Positions 1 to 13,200 of a stretch of 64,000 bases of DNA are shown one piece after another (the stretch's first letter is position 1; each line of letters starts with the position of its first letter). The notes under the pieces were generated by a model that worked only from the letters and a program-made list of their open reading frames with translations, ran no database searches and had not been told where the DNA came from. A program made the position numbers and the translations under genes. This stretch comes from Liriodendron chinense (Eukaryota > Streptophyta > Magnoliopsida > Magnoliales > Magnoliaceae): contig PVNU02002353.1 in NCBI GenBank assembly GCA_003013855.2, positions 2,418,001-2,482,000 on the forward strand, in the 5' to 3' direction.

Positions 1-357
1 TCAAGTTATCTCTCAAAATAAAAGTAAACAAGCCTTTCATATCCCTTCTTACCATCTCAATCCAATCCAAAGTTCTTTTTACACCTTCCTCCCGAATCCT
101 CATTTCAGAGCCTTCCCACCCTAGTCAATGATCCCCCTCTATGTTTGGGCTATCTCCAATCTTTCTTTTTCATCAACAAACCATCTTCATAGGCTCTCCA
201 TCATTTTCTCCTATCAGGACTACTCTTAGGCTGTGCTGAATGACCTCATTCTTAATTACATGCTTCACAGCCTTCAGACACATCCATCTCATCGTATCCT
301 TGTCTCTGTGATCTTTGTTCTCTGCTACGCTGCCTCTTAATTGCCCAGGGAACATCT
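1..357 (-). mobile_element. LINE remnant: 3' end of a reverse-transcriptase ORF
   Basis: Read on the minus strand, the stretch carries a decayed version of the C-terminal tail of plant non-LTR (RTE-like) reverse-transcriptase ORFs. A segment reads MRWMCLKAVKHVIKNEVIQ, followed further on by WIEMVRRDMKGL; these are cognate to the family's LRWMCG...RNE and W(I/M)EVVRRD blocks. Stops and frame changes separate the blocks, so it is dead. It lies in the intron upstream of the first visible glucosidase exon and runs off the left edge. The family assignment rests on remembered motifs, not a search. Confidence 0.5.
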
Positions 358-394
358 CAAATCAAACAGACTAGTTGTAGATGAAAGTTTAGTG

Positions 395-680
395 AAATGC
401 AGGACCCACCATGGTGTATAGCATCCATCCCATCCAGAAGGGTCGAGCCACCATGATATTGGATGCCCCAAAAATCAGGCTGATTCAATCATTTGGTGAG
501 CCACGCCATAGAAAATAATGGACAACTGCCCAAAAACTTCCAAATTCACAAGGTTGGCCCACCTGATGGTTGGATTAACTTGATTTTGGGAGCATCCCAT
601 TTTCATGGTGACACAACCCTGCTGGATGGGATGAATAGTTTCCATACACAAAACAGTGAGCACCACACAACCTAGTTGCA
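395..680. repeat. Foldback (palindromic) MITE-like element in glucosidase intron
   Basis: The left arm (from about 415, with CATCCATCCCATCCAGAAGG) is mirrored by the right arm (to about 655, with CTGCTGGATGGGATGAATAG). The pairing continues inward through the CACCATGA / TCATGGTG and AAAATCAGGCTGAT / AACTTGATTTTGG blocks. The whole is therefore an imperfect hairpin of roughly 280 bp with no coding capacity. Related arms occur near 10110-10430 and 52380-52500. No target duplication is evident. Confidence 0.55.
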
Positions 681-1287
681 CGAAATTCTCATCTACAAAA
701 AGGAAAAAAGAAAAATTCATCTACAATCAGCTGCATGTGTAATGTTCTCAATTGCTAAACATGCTACTGAATATTAGCATAGTTGGACTAATAGCTGTCT
801 TGAATTTTTTATTATTATTTAAATTCATTAAATACTCGCAAAATAATTCAGCATCAGTAAAAGAGTTTTGCAAGAAATATACGTCCCGACACATTGCAAT
901 TGGATACCTCGGAACTCTAGCTGTTGGATCGGAGTCCTTTTGGATGACTGAAATGTTCATATGGTGGAGATAGCTCACCTAGAAAAACTCTCAGATTGAA
1001 ATATTTCTAAGAAGATCATTCATTTACAAAAGAAAATAGTCAGACAATCAAGGCTTGGAATATTCCAATCTAGGAGATTTTACTTTCGGGCTATCCCCAA
1101 TCCACGGTAAGGACACCATATAAATGGTTTGGACCATTGAATATCACTCCACATCCAAAGGCTGAAGTCCTGACATATCCTATAGCAATGCATTGAGATG
1201 TATTTAGACCTCTCAATAGAATCATTTCTCGATTTATTTCCATAGTGTATTGAATCTTTCTAATTGGAAAATTTCATTATATCACAG

Positions 1288-4200
1288 AAAGAACAAGGAG
1301 GCAGCATTGGGATTATCATGAATGCAATATGGTTTGAACCCATCAGCAACAAGTCAGCAGACATAGCAGCCACCCGAAGGGCTCAATCTTTCCTAATGAA
1401 CTGGTCAGTTAATGTGAAACACGTACACACACTCAGGCACGCATGGATGCATGCATGTATGCAGAGTAACAAAGTAATCAATGCAAAATGCATGTGTTAC
1501 CATTGAAACTTCACAAAAATTTTCTTAACCGTTCATCCTTTTAAACTGATCCAGTGCCAAGGTTTGAAAGATAATCTGACCTGCATCTTATTTGGAACTC
1601 AGTGATGAGTGGCTTGGATCTTGCACGCCTGTGTCCTGTTCACACACGCGCTGCTAGTAAGGTTTGACCCTTAAAAATGCTAATTAGGATGATACAGTAT
1701 AATAGACATACTGTGTAATGAATGTTTATGTGGCATAAGTAGATAGATAATATAAAACATTTGATCAAGCAGCCTGCAAGGTCCAACTAACTCGGCAGGT
1801 GGGAAGCACCTTTAGGCGGTCCAAATTCGTTGAGCTGGATCATGGATGGAAGTCACGCCAAACAGACCCCATCAGATGATCCTGGCCATCCAATTGAACC
1901 CTTTGGACCATTAGCTGTAATTGTTGATTTGCTAGCCAGTATGGGATCATCTGATATTGGGGCATGCTCCATTGCTTGATAGTTGCACAAGATAAACAGT
2001 CAAGACTACTGAAAAGTGCGCCCCACCATCACCATTGCTATGTTGGACTGAAAACACAGTTACTCCCCAATTGAGCATCATATAGTCCCTCAAATAGAAA
2101 TTATAGCTTCCCCCTCCCGCAGCTATTCTACAGTGGCCGGAGTTCTTAATACATGTATGCACTCTCGCACACATGAGCATGTTAGAGGTGTAGGGATGAC
2201 TTCTCCCAGTTTGCATACATATATACATATACACATACCTTCACATACAGAGAAGGTGACGCCTGATTCTCCCCGCAGGTTCTTGGATCCGATTATATTT
2301 GGAAGATATCCGGAAGAGATGCAAGAGATTTTGGGCTCCAGTTTACCTACATTTTCAGAGAACGACATGAAAAAATTGAAGAAGGGGTTAGATTTCATCG
2401 GAATCAACCACTACACAAGTCTCTATTCTAAAGACTGCATTTTCTCTCTGTGTGAATCTGGAATGGGAAATTCCTGGTCAGAGGGTTATGCGTCCCAGAT
2501 TGGACAGAAGGATGGTGTAAACATCGGTGAACCTGTAAGTAACATCTCCATCACCATCATCATCATAATCACCACCATCATTATTATCACTAACAAGATA
2601 GGGCATAATACCCATCACTCCAGACCATCCAAAATGCAGGGCCTACTGTGGATGGATCGCAGCTGGAACATCGCACTCCTCATATGTACTTAACCATCTG
2701 ATCTTGTTCATTGAATTTGGACCATATTCTTTTCTTACCAGCGATTTGTGGTAGGATAGTTTGATCTAGGTGATTCTTTAGCCATACCCCATCCACAGTG
2801 AAACCCATAATTTGGATGATCCCGATTCTTTACAAGCATGCAACATGGTCAGTACATAAGTCAACACCATTCAACATAGTGCAGTGAATGCGTGCCAGAG
2901 TCTTGCACCTTATGTTGACATTTAAATAACTTGGTTTCTGTTAATGCAGACTGCAATGGAATGGTACTACGTCTACCCACAGGGAATGGAGAACATACTC
3001 ATGTATCTGAAGGAGAGATACAATAATACACCTGTGTTTGTCGCTGAAAATGGTGAGATCAACTTTCAAAGTCCCAAAATTATCGTACTGGTTGGGAATG
3101 CCCGTCAAATGTTGACCATGGCAAACATCCGCCACCCCAAACGAGAATAAGATGATAGCAGGTCCGACCTGTTACCATCACCTTCAGAATGTTGGGCTTC
3201 TCTTGAGATGGTGGCGTTCAGTCCATCTCTCCGTTCACATTTTGTGAGACACACTGCTATCTCCACAAAATGCTCCCAGTTGGGTCACATCCATCTCATT
3301 CTTATTCTAGGCTACATCCAAACAGGACATCTATTCATGGTTTTTTATTTATTATTACTTTTTTGCAAGCTCATCAACACCATAATCTGATAATCATCAT
3401 CTAAGCCTCACCCCAACTAATTGGGGTCAGCTACATGACCCCTTTTCTGCCATTTCACTCTATGAAGGGCCATAACTTCAATGAGACCATAGGTCATCCA
3501 GTCTTTTCTTACTACCTCCACCAACATCCTTGTTCAAGCTGATATATATAAATTGAAATGCATTGGATCTTGTAGGGTATCCTGAAGACAACAATCCCGA
3601 TGCCCCAATTGAATCTTTCCTCCATGATGTGAAGAGAATTGAGTACATGAGCAGCTATTTGGATGCCCTTGCGGCAGCAATCAGGTATCAATTGGCGAGT
3701 ACACATGCATGCATGAATGTGGTAATGAATATGGAGTTTATGTATATCTGTGTGCTTTTGTGGATGCATTTCTATGTTTGCCATGCATGAATCATAAGTT
3801 GACCTGCATGGCTGGGTGTATTTTCCATTTATGTTGGGGAGCATCATGACTCTATGAGCATGTGGGAGTTCATATATCCACATTAAGTTTTTCATAGAGT
3901 GCATGCATGGGGCGTGGACACAGTCACAAAGTTACCTAGTGTGTCATTCTGTTCGTGTTTTGTAGTCTTGTGATACACGCTATGCCAGTGGAAGTAAAGA
4001 AGTAAAAAATGCAAGTAATTGCACAATGGCTGGGTTGCATTTTGATAGGCATTATTACAAAACAATTTACATAAAATTTCACAAACAAATTAAGAAAATA
4101 TAACCAAAGTGAAGTAGGTTTTATACATATCAAAGTTGCTACAATACAGTCATCATCACCATCGAAGCCTTATCCAAATTAATTGGGGTTCGCTAATCCT

Positions 4201-5997
4201 GCTACAAGATAGTGATTATCAGTAATGTGGCTTATGGCTCATCACTTTAAAAATAACATGTATGATGCTAAGATAAAAAATCTATCACGCCCTCGAGTTA
4301 TGGGTAAGATCACTTGATAGTTGATACTGATATTTACTAATTTTATGTTAGTTCGATGTTCATTGTTTTTTATTTATTTTTAATATAATCATCGTCATTT
4401 CTCAGAAAGAAAACATGGATAACACTTAATATTTTTAAGTATTAAATTATTTTCTATTATTTTTGAAAGAAAATAGAATTGGGAAAGAGCAAATTGATGG
4501 TTCTGCCATGTGCAACTATAACCAGAGACACCGCAGTATGAGGGGAAGCCGGATTGGAGCTGAAGGGCCAGAAATGAGGACAAGGGAAGAAGGATTGTTC
4601 ACTTACTGGGGCTAGTGCCTTGGGAATTATTGGTGAAGCAAGATTTGCAAGTTGACGCTTAATAGCTGGGACAAACCAATAATGATTTTTTAAATACTTT
4701 TTTAATGTAAAATATTTCAATATGTATGAGCCATATCCCATACTCAAACCCCATATCACATCCAACAAAGCTCGGAGGAAATTGAACCAGTGTTTTAAAG
4801 AGGTGAACTCTAGTGGTACCAGTATCACCATAAGCATACGGTGGTACTGGGAAGAATAGGGCCCACATATATGTATCACATCCAACCCGTCCATCAGATG
4901 CATTCCCTTAGCTTACACCCTGACCCAAAAATCAGCTCGATCCAAAACTCTGGAGAGCCACAGCAACAGGAACATGGTGGGAGGGGACGCCAACCCTTGA
5001 CTCTCATCGGGGTCCACCTGGGTTGCATACAGTGTTTGAAATAGCAGTAGTGTCAGTCGCGTAGTGCTCAACCCTCTATAGCATGTGGCATAAATAGTAT
5101 AGCGTGTAGTGTAAGCTACACGATACTTCTATTTTTTACTTTAAAAATAGGAAAAATGTGATAAATAGTGAGAAAAAAAGGAAAATATAAAAATGCCTAA
5201 AAGATAATTTGTTTTTTCAAGTATAAGTATGTTCAAATAAGTTATTGATTATCATTTATCAAAAGCCAATCCACATATATAAACCAAATCAAATAATTAT
5301 TACATCAACTTTTTAAGCAAATCACTTTTATTAATAATGTCTAATTAAAACCACAAGTCACGAGTATGAAAAGAAATAAAAATCCACAGTTTAAAAGAAT
5401 TAATTACAATAATACACCCACACCTATGGACAGTGGTAGACTGAGTGAAGATAACCTCGTCTCAACACTGAGGTCAAGGTATCAAATCCCAATGTAGGGG
5501 TGGCTAACATTGAAGGCTGACTAACAGTGTGGGTGTGTGTACTAACAGTGGGATGTGTGTACTAACCCAAAAAAAATAAAAAAAATAAAATACAAGTGTC
5601 ACATTCCTCAACATTAGATACAAAGAAAATGTAAATAAAATAATAAAAAATACGTAGTAGCATATGGTATGTATGCTACACGCTACGTAGCTATAGCGTT
5701 CACATGCTTGGATTTAGACCAGTTGGTTTGTTTCGAGCCTTCTAATTTCTGTATAATTGTTTACTGAGCAGGAAAGGAGCAGATGTGAGGGGCTATTTCA
5801 CATGGTCCTTGCTCGACAACTTTGAGTGGATATTTGGATATACGAAGAGGTTTGGGCTTTACCACGTTGATTTCACAACACTGAAGAGAACTCCAAAGCT
5901 ATCAGCAACTTGGTACAGAGAGTTCATTGCAAAACACAGAGCAGCAATCAAAAGCCTATTACCAGAGAACAATCAGCCATACTTGGAATATCATTGA
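1288..5997 (+). CDS. Beta-glucosidase, glycosyl hydrolase family 1 (monolignol glucosidase type), 3' part
   Basis: Five exons join in frame: 1288-1403, 2279-2534, 2950-3052, 3576-3684 and 5772-5997 (810 nt, 269 codons plus TGA). All have AG/GT borders and the phases match (2, 0, 1, 2). Plant GH1 enzymes are about 500 aa, so this is the C-terminal half; the TFNEP acid/base exon must lie left of the window. The catalytic nucleophile is the Glu of VAENG (3046-3048). WSLLDNFEW (about 5800-5830) is the glucose-binding loop, followed by YTKRFGLYHVDF. The ENGYPE sequence and KGADVRGYFTWSLL resemble the clade that hydrolyses monolignol glucosides such as coniferin (BGLU45/46, rice BGlu18). The substrate is inferred from that likeness. 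Such enzymes retain the beta-linked sugar and are usually secreted or vacuolar, but the signal peptide would be upstream and cannot be seen. The last intron (2.1 kb) is inflated by transposons. Tail to tail with the next gene. Confidence 0.9.
3180..3530. repeat. LINE/SINE-type 3' tail motif in glucosidase intron
   Basis: Positions 3385-3450 contain ATCATCATCTAAGCCTC followed by CCCCAACTAATTGGGGTCAG and a 'ctacatgacccctt' block. This arrangement often closes plant RTE-type LINEs and their SINE partners. A shorter version sits at 4141-4200 (AAGCCTTATCC then AATTAATTGGGGTTCGC). It lies between glucosidase exons 2950-3052 and 3576-3684. No ORF remains. The assignment is from recall of the motif. 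Confidence 0.35.
5035..5705. mobile_element. TIR element with nested SINE in the last glucosidase intron
   Basis: The left end carries TATAGCGTGTAGTGTAAGC and the right end carries the inverted counterpart GCTACACGCTACGTAGCTATA. Between them is AT-rich DNA without coding capacity. At 5405-5590 there is a further insert with GTGGTAGACTGAGTG, a GGTATCAAATCCC block like a tRNA B box, and an A-rich end, resembling the SINE family found elsewhere in the window. The ends are degenerate and I could not fix a target duplication. Confidence 0.45.
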
Positions 5998-7158
5998 GAA
6001 GGTGCTGAAACCCATGTCAGAGATTGATGTATACGTGAACTTGAAGCTGGTCATAGTGCTGACATACATACAGATCGCATATTTGCATATCTATACATAT
6101 TACTATCAATGCAATTATTCTGTAAGTTCTCAAGAAGAACATGAATGTCCTCTCACTGTAGGACATATTTAAAAGAAAGAAGCAATATCTTGTGGAAGTT
6201 GAAATGCTAAGGAGAATTCAGTCTGAGAGATTTGATTAAAGGCGTGCATGTGCAGGATCTGGACCACTCATCAGGAGGGACTGGGGCCACAACAAACATT
6301 CCCTGGCCTAAAAATCAAGGCAGGCCACTTATGCACACTGAATATAGACTGTTGGACATGTTTCAAACCGTCCATTTTTCTCATACATGCGGCCCACCCA
6401 ATGAGTATACTGGACTAAGCTTTGAGCTAGATCATGTGAGAGAACTGGTCATATTTGACTCCCCAATCTGGGGTTGATTTAGTAATGGTTTGAGAAGTCG
6501 GACTTTTCAGAAGCTAACCCCCATATCGTTTGCATAACATGAATGACTTGTCCTTCCAAAAAAAAAAAAAAAAAAAAAACATGAACAACTTAGTACTGCT
6601 GTTTGAATCATTCAGTTGCTTGCAGATGAGAAGAGGAAAATATACAAAATTCAAGACTTAAAAAGAATGAGACCTCAGATATTGGGTAAGAGGAGACGGA
6701 TCACCGAATAGGTCTAGTTGCATCTGGGCATAAGCCCGATGCACTACACAATACGAGTTGGCCCATAGTTTGATAACCTAAACCTGCAATCTGAAGCGGC
6801 CCACCATTAATGAGGGATGCCCCAGAGGTCTTCCAGATTATAAGATTCAGCAATCCAATCTTTAGCCATTTTTCAGGATTGTTGTTGTACCTTTTCTTTC
6901 CCTTAGTCATAAATTTGTATGGAACTGAAGGGTTATAATCTTTCAATCTGGGAAAACTATGGGTTATCCCTAATCCTTGGTTGGCCCATCAGATCAACTG
7001 TCTAGATCTTTGACCATGGACCCAACTTGTATGGAATCACACATCAGTATGCTGTTCATATCTTGATGCATCAGAACCCAACAGTTCCTTTCCCCGAATG
7101 TCAATCCCAAACTTCTTTATACAAGCAGAACTTCTAAATAGGCACATTTTCGTGACCA

Positions 7159-7193
<35 letters not shown>

Positions 7194-7257
7194 AAGGACT
7201 AGCAGTTCATCAAATCCATTAAAAGGCACATCAGTCTCACCAGGTTATGTACACTTG
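5998..7257. other. Intergenic DNA between convergent genes
   Basis: Contains the 3' flanks of both neighbours. I see poly(A) tracts at 6558-6579 and 7160-7191 and diverged fragments with the repeat vocabulary of this genome near 6250-6480 and 6720-6830. The second poly(A) tract is a T tract on the strand of the pseudouridine synthase, 67-98 nt beyond its stop codon. No gene is seen. Confidence 0.6.
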
Positions 7258-10200
7258 TCATCTCCACCATGGAGATCTAGCTTCATAAATGCATTCTCCA
7301 TCATTCCATGAGATCTGACATGCTTGGAGACCGATGGCTATATTTGGTTCCTTACCGTGGCAAGCAATCCACTCTTCAATAGCTCTCCTTCTATCATCTT
7401 CGTCTGTAAATTGAGATTTCGATTTGCCAAATGGGTTGATTTTGGGATTGCCCATTTCGGCAATTACAGCAGGCATGTACATTGAATCACCCACTATAGG
7501 TGCACCACAAGCAGCCAGTTGTGCACGAACCTGCATCAGATGAGTGGGTTTTTTCAGTTGTCCTTTCTAATTTCTTTCATCACTACTTAATGTCACATTA
7601 GAATAATGTGAAGATTGTATTATTCTAATACCAAATACGAAAACTCCAAAGGACAGGGTGTAAATATCAGTTCCCAAGAAACCATGAGAGAGAGATGAAG
7701 AAAGACAAACTTAAATACCTGGTGAGTTCGACCTGTCAATAGGTTGATTTTACATTCATAAGCAGCATCCCTTGAGGGCCACCCACAATCTTCAATACAA
7801 TAGCTTTTTTCAACGTCAGCACTAGGCCAAGGAACCTCCTTGCATTCCAATATCTCAAGTTGGCACAGATGCCATCCTCCAATAGAATCTGGAAGCATAA
7901 CCCATACCACCAAATACTTTATAGATCAGGTAAACAGTCTCATAATAGAGAGACTTCTATTATGCGTAAAACACAACATTTGCATAAATGGGAGGGTACG
8001 CCATGGGAGCTCTGGTCCTTCACCTTTCTATTAGGTGGAAGGTAAGCGATCCACCTGAAAAGAAAATGCACCTCATGCCCCACTATAGGGCTATCAATGG
8101 TCCAGGCTGGCCCATTGGACTTTTGGGCTTGGCCTGCTTTGGGCGTGCTTAGGCTGCAACAGTAGACCCAAGGGCCGGAACTGGGCTTAAAAGTTAAGCC
8201 CGTTTGCTATTCGGGCCGGACTCGGGCTGTGTCTAAGAGCCTGCCAGCCAGGTCCAAACACAATCCAGTCTAGCCTGGCCTGTTTAAGGTTTCAAGGGCA
8301 TTTTTGTCAATATCATGCATGATTTGGCACACCTAATGAGGGAAGCTAAGCTGGGCTTGGGCTCTGGCCAGACTCGGACTTGGACCCAGGCCATGCAAAA
8401 TCATCACGGCCACGCTCAGGCATGTTTGTTTTGGCCCATCATGGACCTGGGCAAGATACCGGCCGGGTTTTACTTTGCTGGCCGAGCTTGTACAGACCTC
8501 GGCCCTGCCAAACGTGGCCTGTTGAGAGTCTTACCCCCTATGTCAGAAGCCAACAGGATGTCATAAAAGGTGAGAAATACAGTTCCTGAAGGCTGCTAAA
8601 TAGGTTCTCTAGCAAAAATATCATAAGGATCAACTAAATTGTGCATCGTACAGACATAGAAATGCTAGATATCGATCCAAGTAAATCCTAAGGTCTTTGA
8701 TGCTGTTGCACACCAAATTAAAATCAACGTCAAGTATAAATATGCTGAGTGCTTTTCAGAAGAGGAAGAAGCAATGATTGTCCCCAGAGAAATTGGAGAT
8801 TCTGTCCAACTGAGTGAATAATTTGCAATGCTTTCAGCCACCCAAAACAGGTCTTCAAGTAAAAACTCCAAGTCCTTAATGATGCTAACATTACCTTCTG
8901 AAATAATTCTTGGAGCAACATTCACTGGACGCATGTAGTGGGAAATTATTCCAACTGGAACAGGCGCGGCAGCAAGAGCAAGATAAAGCTTTTTCACTTG
9001 TTTTTCCTGGTTCATAGAACTTCACAGTCAGGACGTATGGTTGATAGGTACTAAATGATATTTGTAGATCATTATCCGAAGAGGAAATATAAAATGTTCA
9101 ATTGAGCATTTTGTTGGCCAAATAAACTGTACACATGGGCCCACTTTTCGGTGATCAAAATTGTTCATATGGTTGGTCACATGGTGATAATAAATACCCA
9201 AAATTCCCCCCACCCATCCGACTAGGCTCCCATTAAGGGTGGACCATAGATCATTGATTCTAATAATTCATTTCATCAGATGGCTAGGATCATCTAATAG
9301 GAGAGATCAGTGCATAGCCCATCACATGATGGGGCCAACCTATAGTTGCACAAAGCGCAAAGCAAAGTGGCAACAGATTTGGGTGCAGGAGTGGGAGCAC
9401 GCATCTAATGTGCGATTTGAAGCGGGAGTGGTACTTGGTAGAGGGATCATGAAATAAAGGGCAGACCAGATCAATGACTTAGGTAACTGAAGCTGAGCCT
9501 CCATGTACAAATGACAGGTCTTCTGGTCGAGCATCATCATAATAATACCTTCATTTTGTGTATTGATGGTGCAACAGCAATAACAATTATGATCATACCC
9601 GAATTTTTCCATGAAATACAGAGCAATACTCCTTTGTCTTAGCAAATACAACACTGCAAGAAAATTATGTCGAGCCATCAGTTAATGCTTCTCCAAATCA
9701 GCAACTTATAGCATTGGGATATACATACCAGCCTTCAGTGCAATTATCAATCTGATGGGTAGTTTTCAAAGGAGTTTCTAATCCCAACGCGCGAGAGGCA
9801 AATGTTGCACAGCTTTCTTCAATGTTGTCTGTTGTTCCTCCCACCTACAAAATCACCAATTAGAGGAGTCCACTTGAGTTTAGCAAACGAGCAATGGAGA
9901 AATCGATGTATTTGTGAAATAATTAACATTATAACATCAAACTTTACATAGAAACAATATCCGTAGATTAATTACACATGAAAATTGTACAACAGCCAAC
10001 TGTTCAGGCTTTTATCTTGGCTCTACTGACAAATTGAAGCCCTACCTCATGAACTGTTCCAAAATTTGAGCTTTGCTAAGTGCATGCATGTGTGCAATAA
10101 AGGTCATGCACACACCACACATGTGCCAGCATGGCACAATTGGTCCGAGATCCAATCCATCCATCAGAAAGGAACCACTATATTGATGCCCTATCCCAAG

Positions 10201-13200
10201 AATCAGGTTGATCCACTGGTCATATGGGCCATAGGGCAAAACAATTTTACAGCTTTGAAAAACTAGGTGTAAGTTTACTAACCCATCCACCAGTTCCCAA
10301 TATTGGGGCCCACATGCTAAGTGGACCATATTCTTTTTTTTTGGGGAAAACGTGTAGAAGTTTGGACCAACCTGATGGATGGATTCTCGCACCTACGTGC
10401 CATGTACATGAGCTTTATGGAACACATGTGCATGCCAAAGCTCCTAAACTTTATAACATCATAATCCACTCAATTGCACAAGTCAGGCATGAACGATGAA
10501 ATCATTAATTCTCACAAACCATTTTGGAATAGGTAGCAATTTCAGCATTTCAGATGAAGAATGCTCCATAATAATTTGATTAAGATTTCTAGCCCCACAT
10601 GCACCTTTACACGTGATGAATTGTGTTATACACTTATGTTATAACCCACATGGGCCCATCAATGCTCACCCTGATCCATGTATAACAGAAAGTGTCTAAT
10701 CTGATTTAATTGGATTTGGATCCAGATTTCAGGCCCAAATCATAATTGGGTAATGATTTGGATCAAATTAGAAATCCAATAGGGTCGGGTACCTGAATAT
10801 ATGATTTTTTAGTTTTGCCTTTTATTTAATTGTGTACCTGTTATTTAAGAACCTCACAAATGGCATTTTTCTTGAATGGAGACAAAGCTTGATCCAACAA
10901 CCCTCGTGGCAATTCCTAATTCCTGCTCAAACCCCATAGGATCCGCTGGGACAACAGGAACCCAGCCGGCATTGGATCCGGTATCTCATACACAATATCG
11001 GTACCAAACCCAACAGGACCAAATATGATTCCTTTGGTCCTGTACAGATACATACACCAGTATCCAACCCAAACTCAACCCACTGATAGCCCCAACCCCA
11101 CACAAAAGCAATTACAAGGATTCCATGCACTTACAATAATGCCAACCTCTAGTAATTATTACAACAAGCCCACTATACTCAGTCATTCACTCAAGAATGC
11201 TGATCATCTCTGCAAGTTTTAGCTAAAATCTAATCATATTGATCCCATATAGGGAAAGAGAAATAAAGAATAAAAAAAACCGGACAATGAATTTTTTTTT
11301 TACAGAAAAATGGATGATCAACATTGCTCAGAGGTTTGATCAAATATTGGTTTTAAGGCATGAAATCTAGGGGCACCCATATCACAGATAGACTTAAAGT
11401 GCAGATTAGTATTGGGGGCCACTATCAACACCCACTCTGACTGCTAAACACAACCATCCTTTCAACTTTTTGGTTATGCTATTCATCGATTATACAAGCT
11501 TGTACTAGTGTACAGCCAAAAGTGGAAACAATGGGTGTACATAGCAGTCAAAGTGTGCACACCAAGGTTTTAAGATTCAGTCGGGTCCTATGTGACTAGT
11601 CCAAGTCAAATCGAACTCAGTTGGACCAGAACTGGTTTGACACCATAGGTTAGAATTGAAATAGGAGGTGACGGGGCCCTACTCAGTCAAGTCATCCCTG
11701 ACTCAGTTGAAATATGATTTACCCCAGGACTGAATAGTGGATCCAAGTTGCTGTCTTAAATCCATGGTGCATATAGCATTTCCCTTATGAGGCCAATACA
11801 ACTGTTTCCAGAATAGCATTAACATACAAATCAACGCGTAGGGCCAACCATGACATTTTAATGACATCCAATGTGTCCATCATGTGTGCTCCCTCCTATT
11901 CGTGTTGGATCCAAAAACTCAGTCTGATCCAAAACTCAGGTGGACCACACCGTGTAAAAATCATGCCTAAGACCTCTAAAATTTTACATGCTGCGGCACA
12001 CTTGAATTCTGGAATTGTGTGATTTTTTAAGTGTCCATTCATCCTAGTTGTATGCATCTTCTGAATGAATTAGATGACATATAAAGATATGGTGGGCCCA
12101 CATACAATCTGGAACATTTTTAATGGTGGGCATCCCCACACCAACCATTCCATATCGTGTGGCCAGTGGCCCACTAGTTTCAAAGCAGAAAGATTTTGGC
12201 TGCCAAGGAGAACATTTGAGGTGTTCATGAAGGATGGATTGGATATCATTAAAATATCATGGTGCCACAAACGGCAATTTGTATGCGAAGCTTATCCTAG
12301 AAACGTTTGTATCGGATCCAGCCTCTTCCCTTGTTATAGTCCACTACTTGCGCATACAATCATACACCAACTCATTTATTAGAATTTAAGAGCTTCACAT
12401 TCAACTTGTTGATGGTATTTGTGTTGATCTGAGAAGCTGAACAAGCATAGGAGATATACATACTGATGTACCAGCTGGTTTGTCAAGAACAACATAAGAT
12501 TCAGTGACAGCTATAATTCTTGATTTCCAATCAATTTCGTAGCACCTGGTTGAAAGTCCAAGATCAATTAGTTCCAATATGCAGCACGCCACACAATATA
12601 CAGATGGCACAATTACAAAACATTGGTAATTTAGACAAATACAGACCACACCATGTAAAATCATGCCTAAAACCTTCATCTGAAAGAAACAGCCCTTTTT
12701 ATTAGACTTTGAACCAGAAAAGGCATAGGAGGGACCCACCCCTTCATAATCTAAGCCATTCAGTTGATGGGTCCATTCATGAGGGTGGCCATGCTCCAGC
12801 ATCTGCACTATTGGTCTAAGATGATCCTAGCCATCTAATTTGGGGGTGGCAAATGGACAATAACAGCCAGTTGTCCACATTCAATAGGGAAAAAGATGGG
12901 GCCCATGTCAGACACTAGGATCAGCCGGTGGGGAATGATTTTGGAGTATTCTTCCATTCATGTTAAGGCACACCATATAAATGGTTTGGACCATGGAAAG
13001 GTGGGCCGCACACGTACAGTTTGTTTGGCCTAGCAAATTGCTCGGTCAAACATTAATATAAACTACTATATCAGATGGAAATACAGAGAAAATGTGGAGT
13101 TGATCAATTACCTTGGGAAGCGTTTCGGATGTACATGTACACGCAAGTATGTGCCAGCTTCAACAAATTCATTGACATGAGTTATCCTGAATGTCTTTTG

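Noticed and set aside
752..973. 73-aa plus-strand ORF upstream of the first visible glucosidase exon
   Set aside because: It does not resemble the GH1 region expected to precede residue KEQGG and is not bordered by splice sites; treated as intron.
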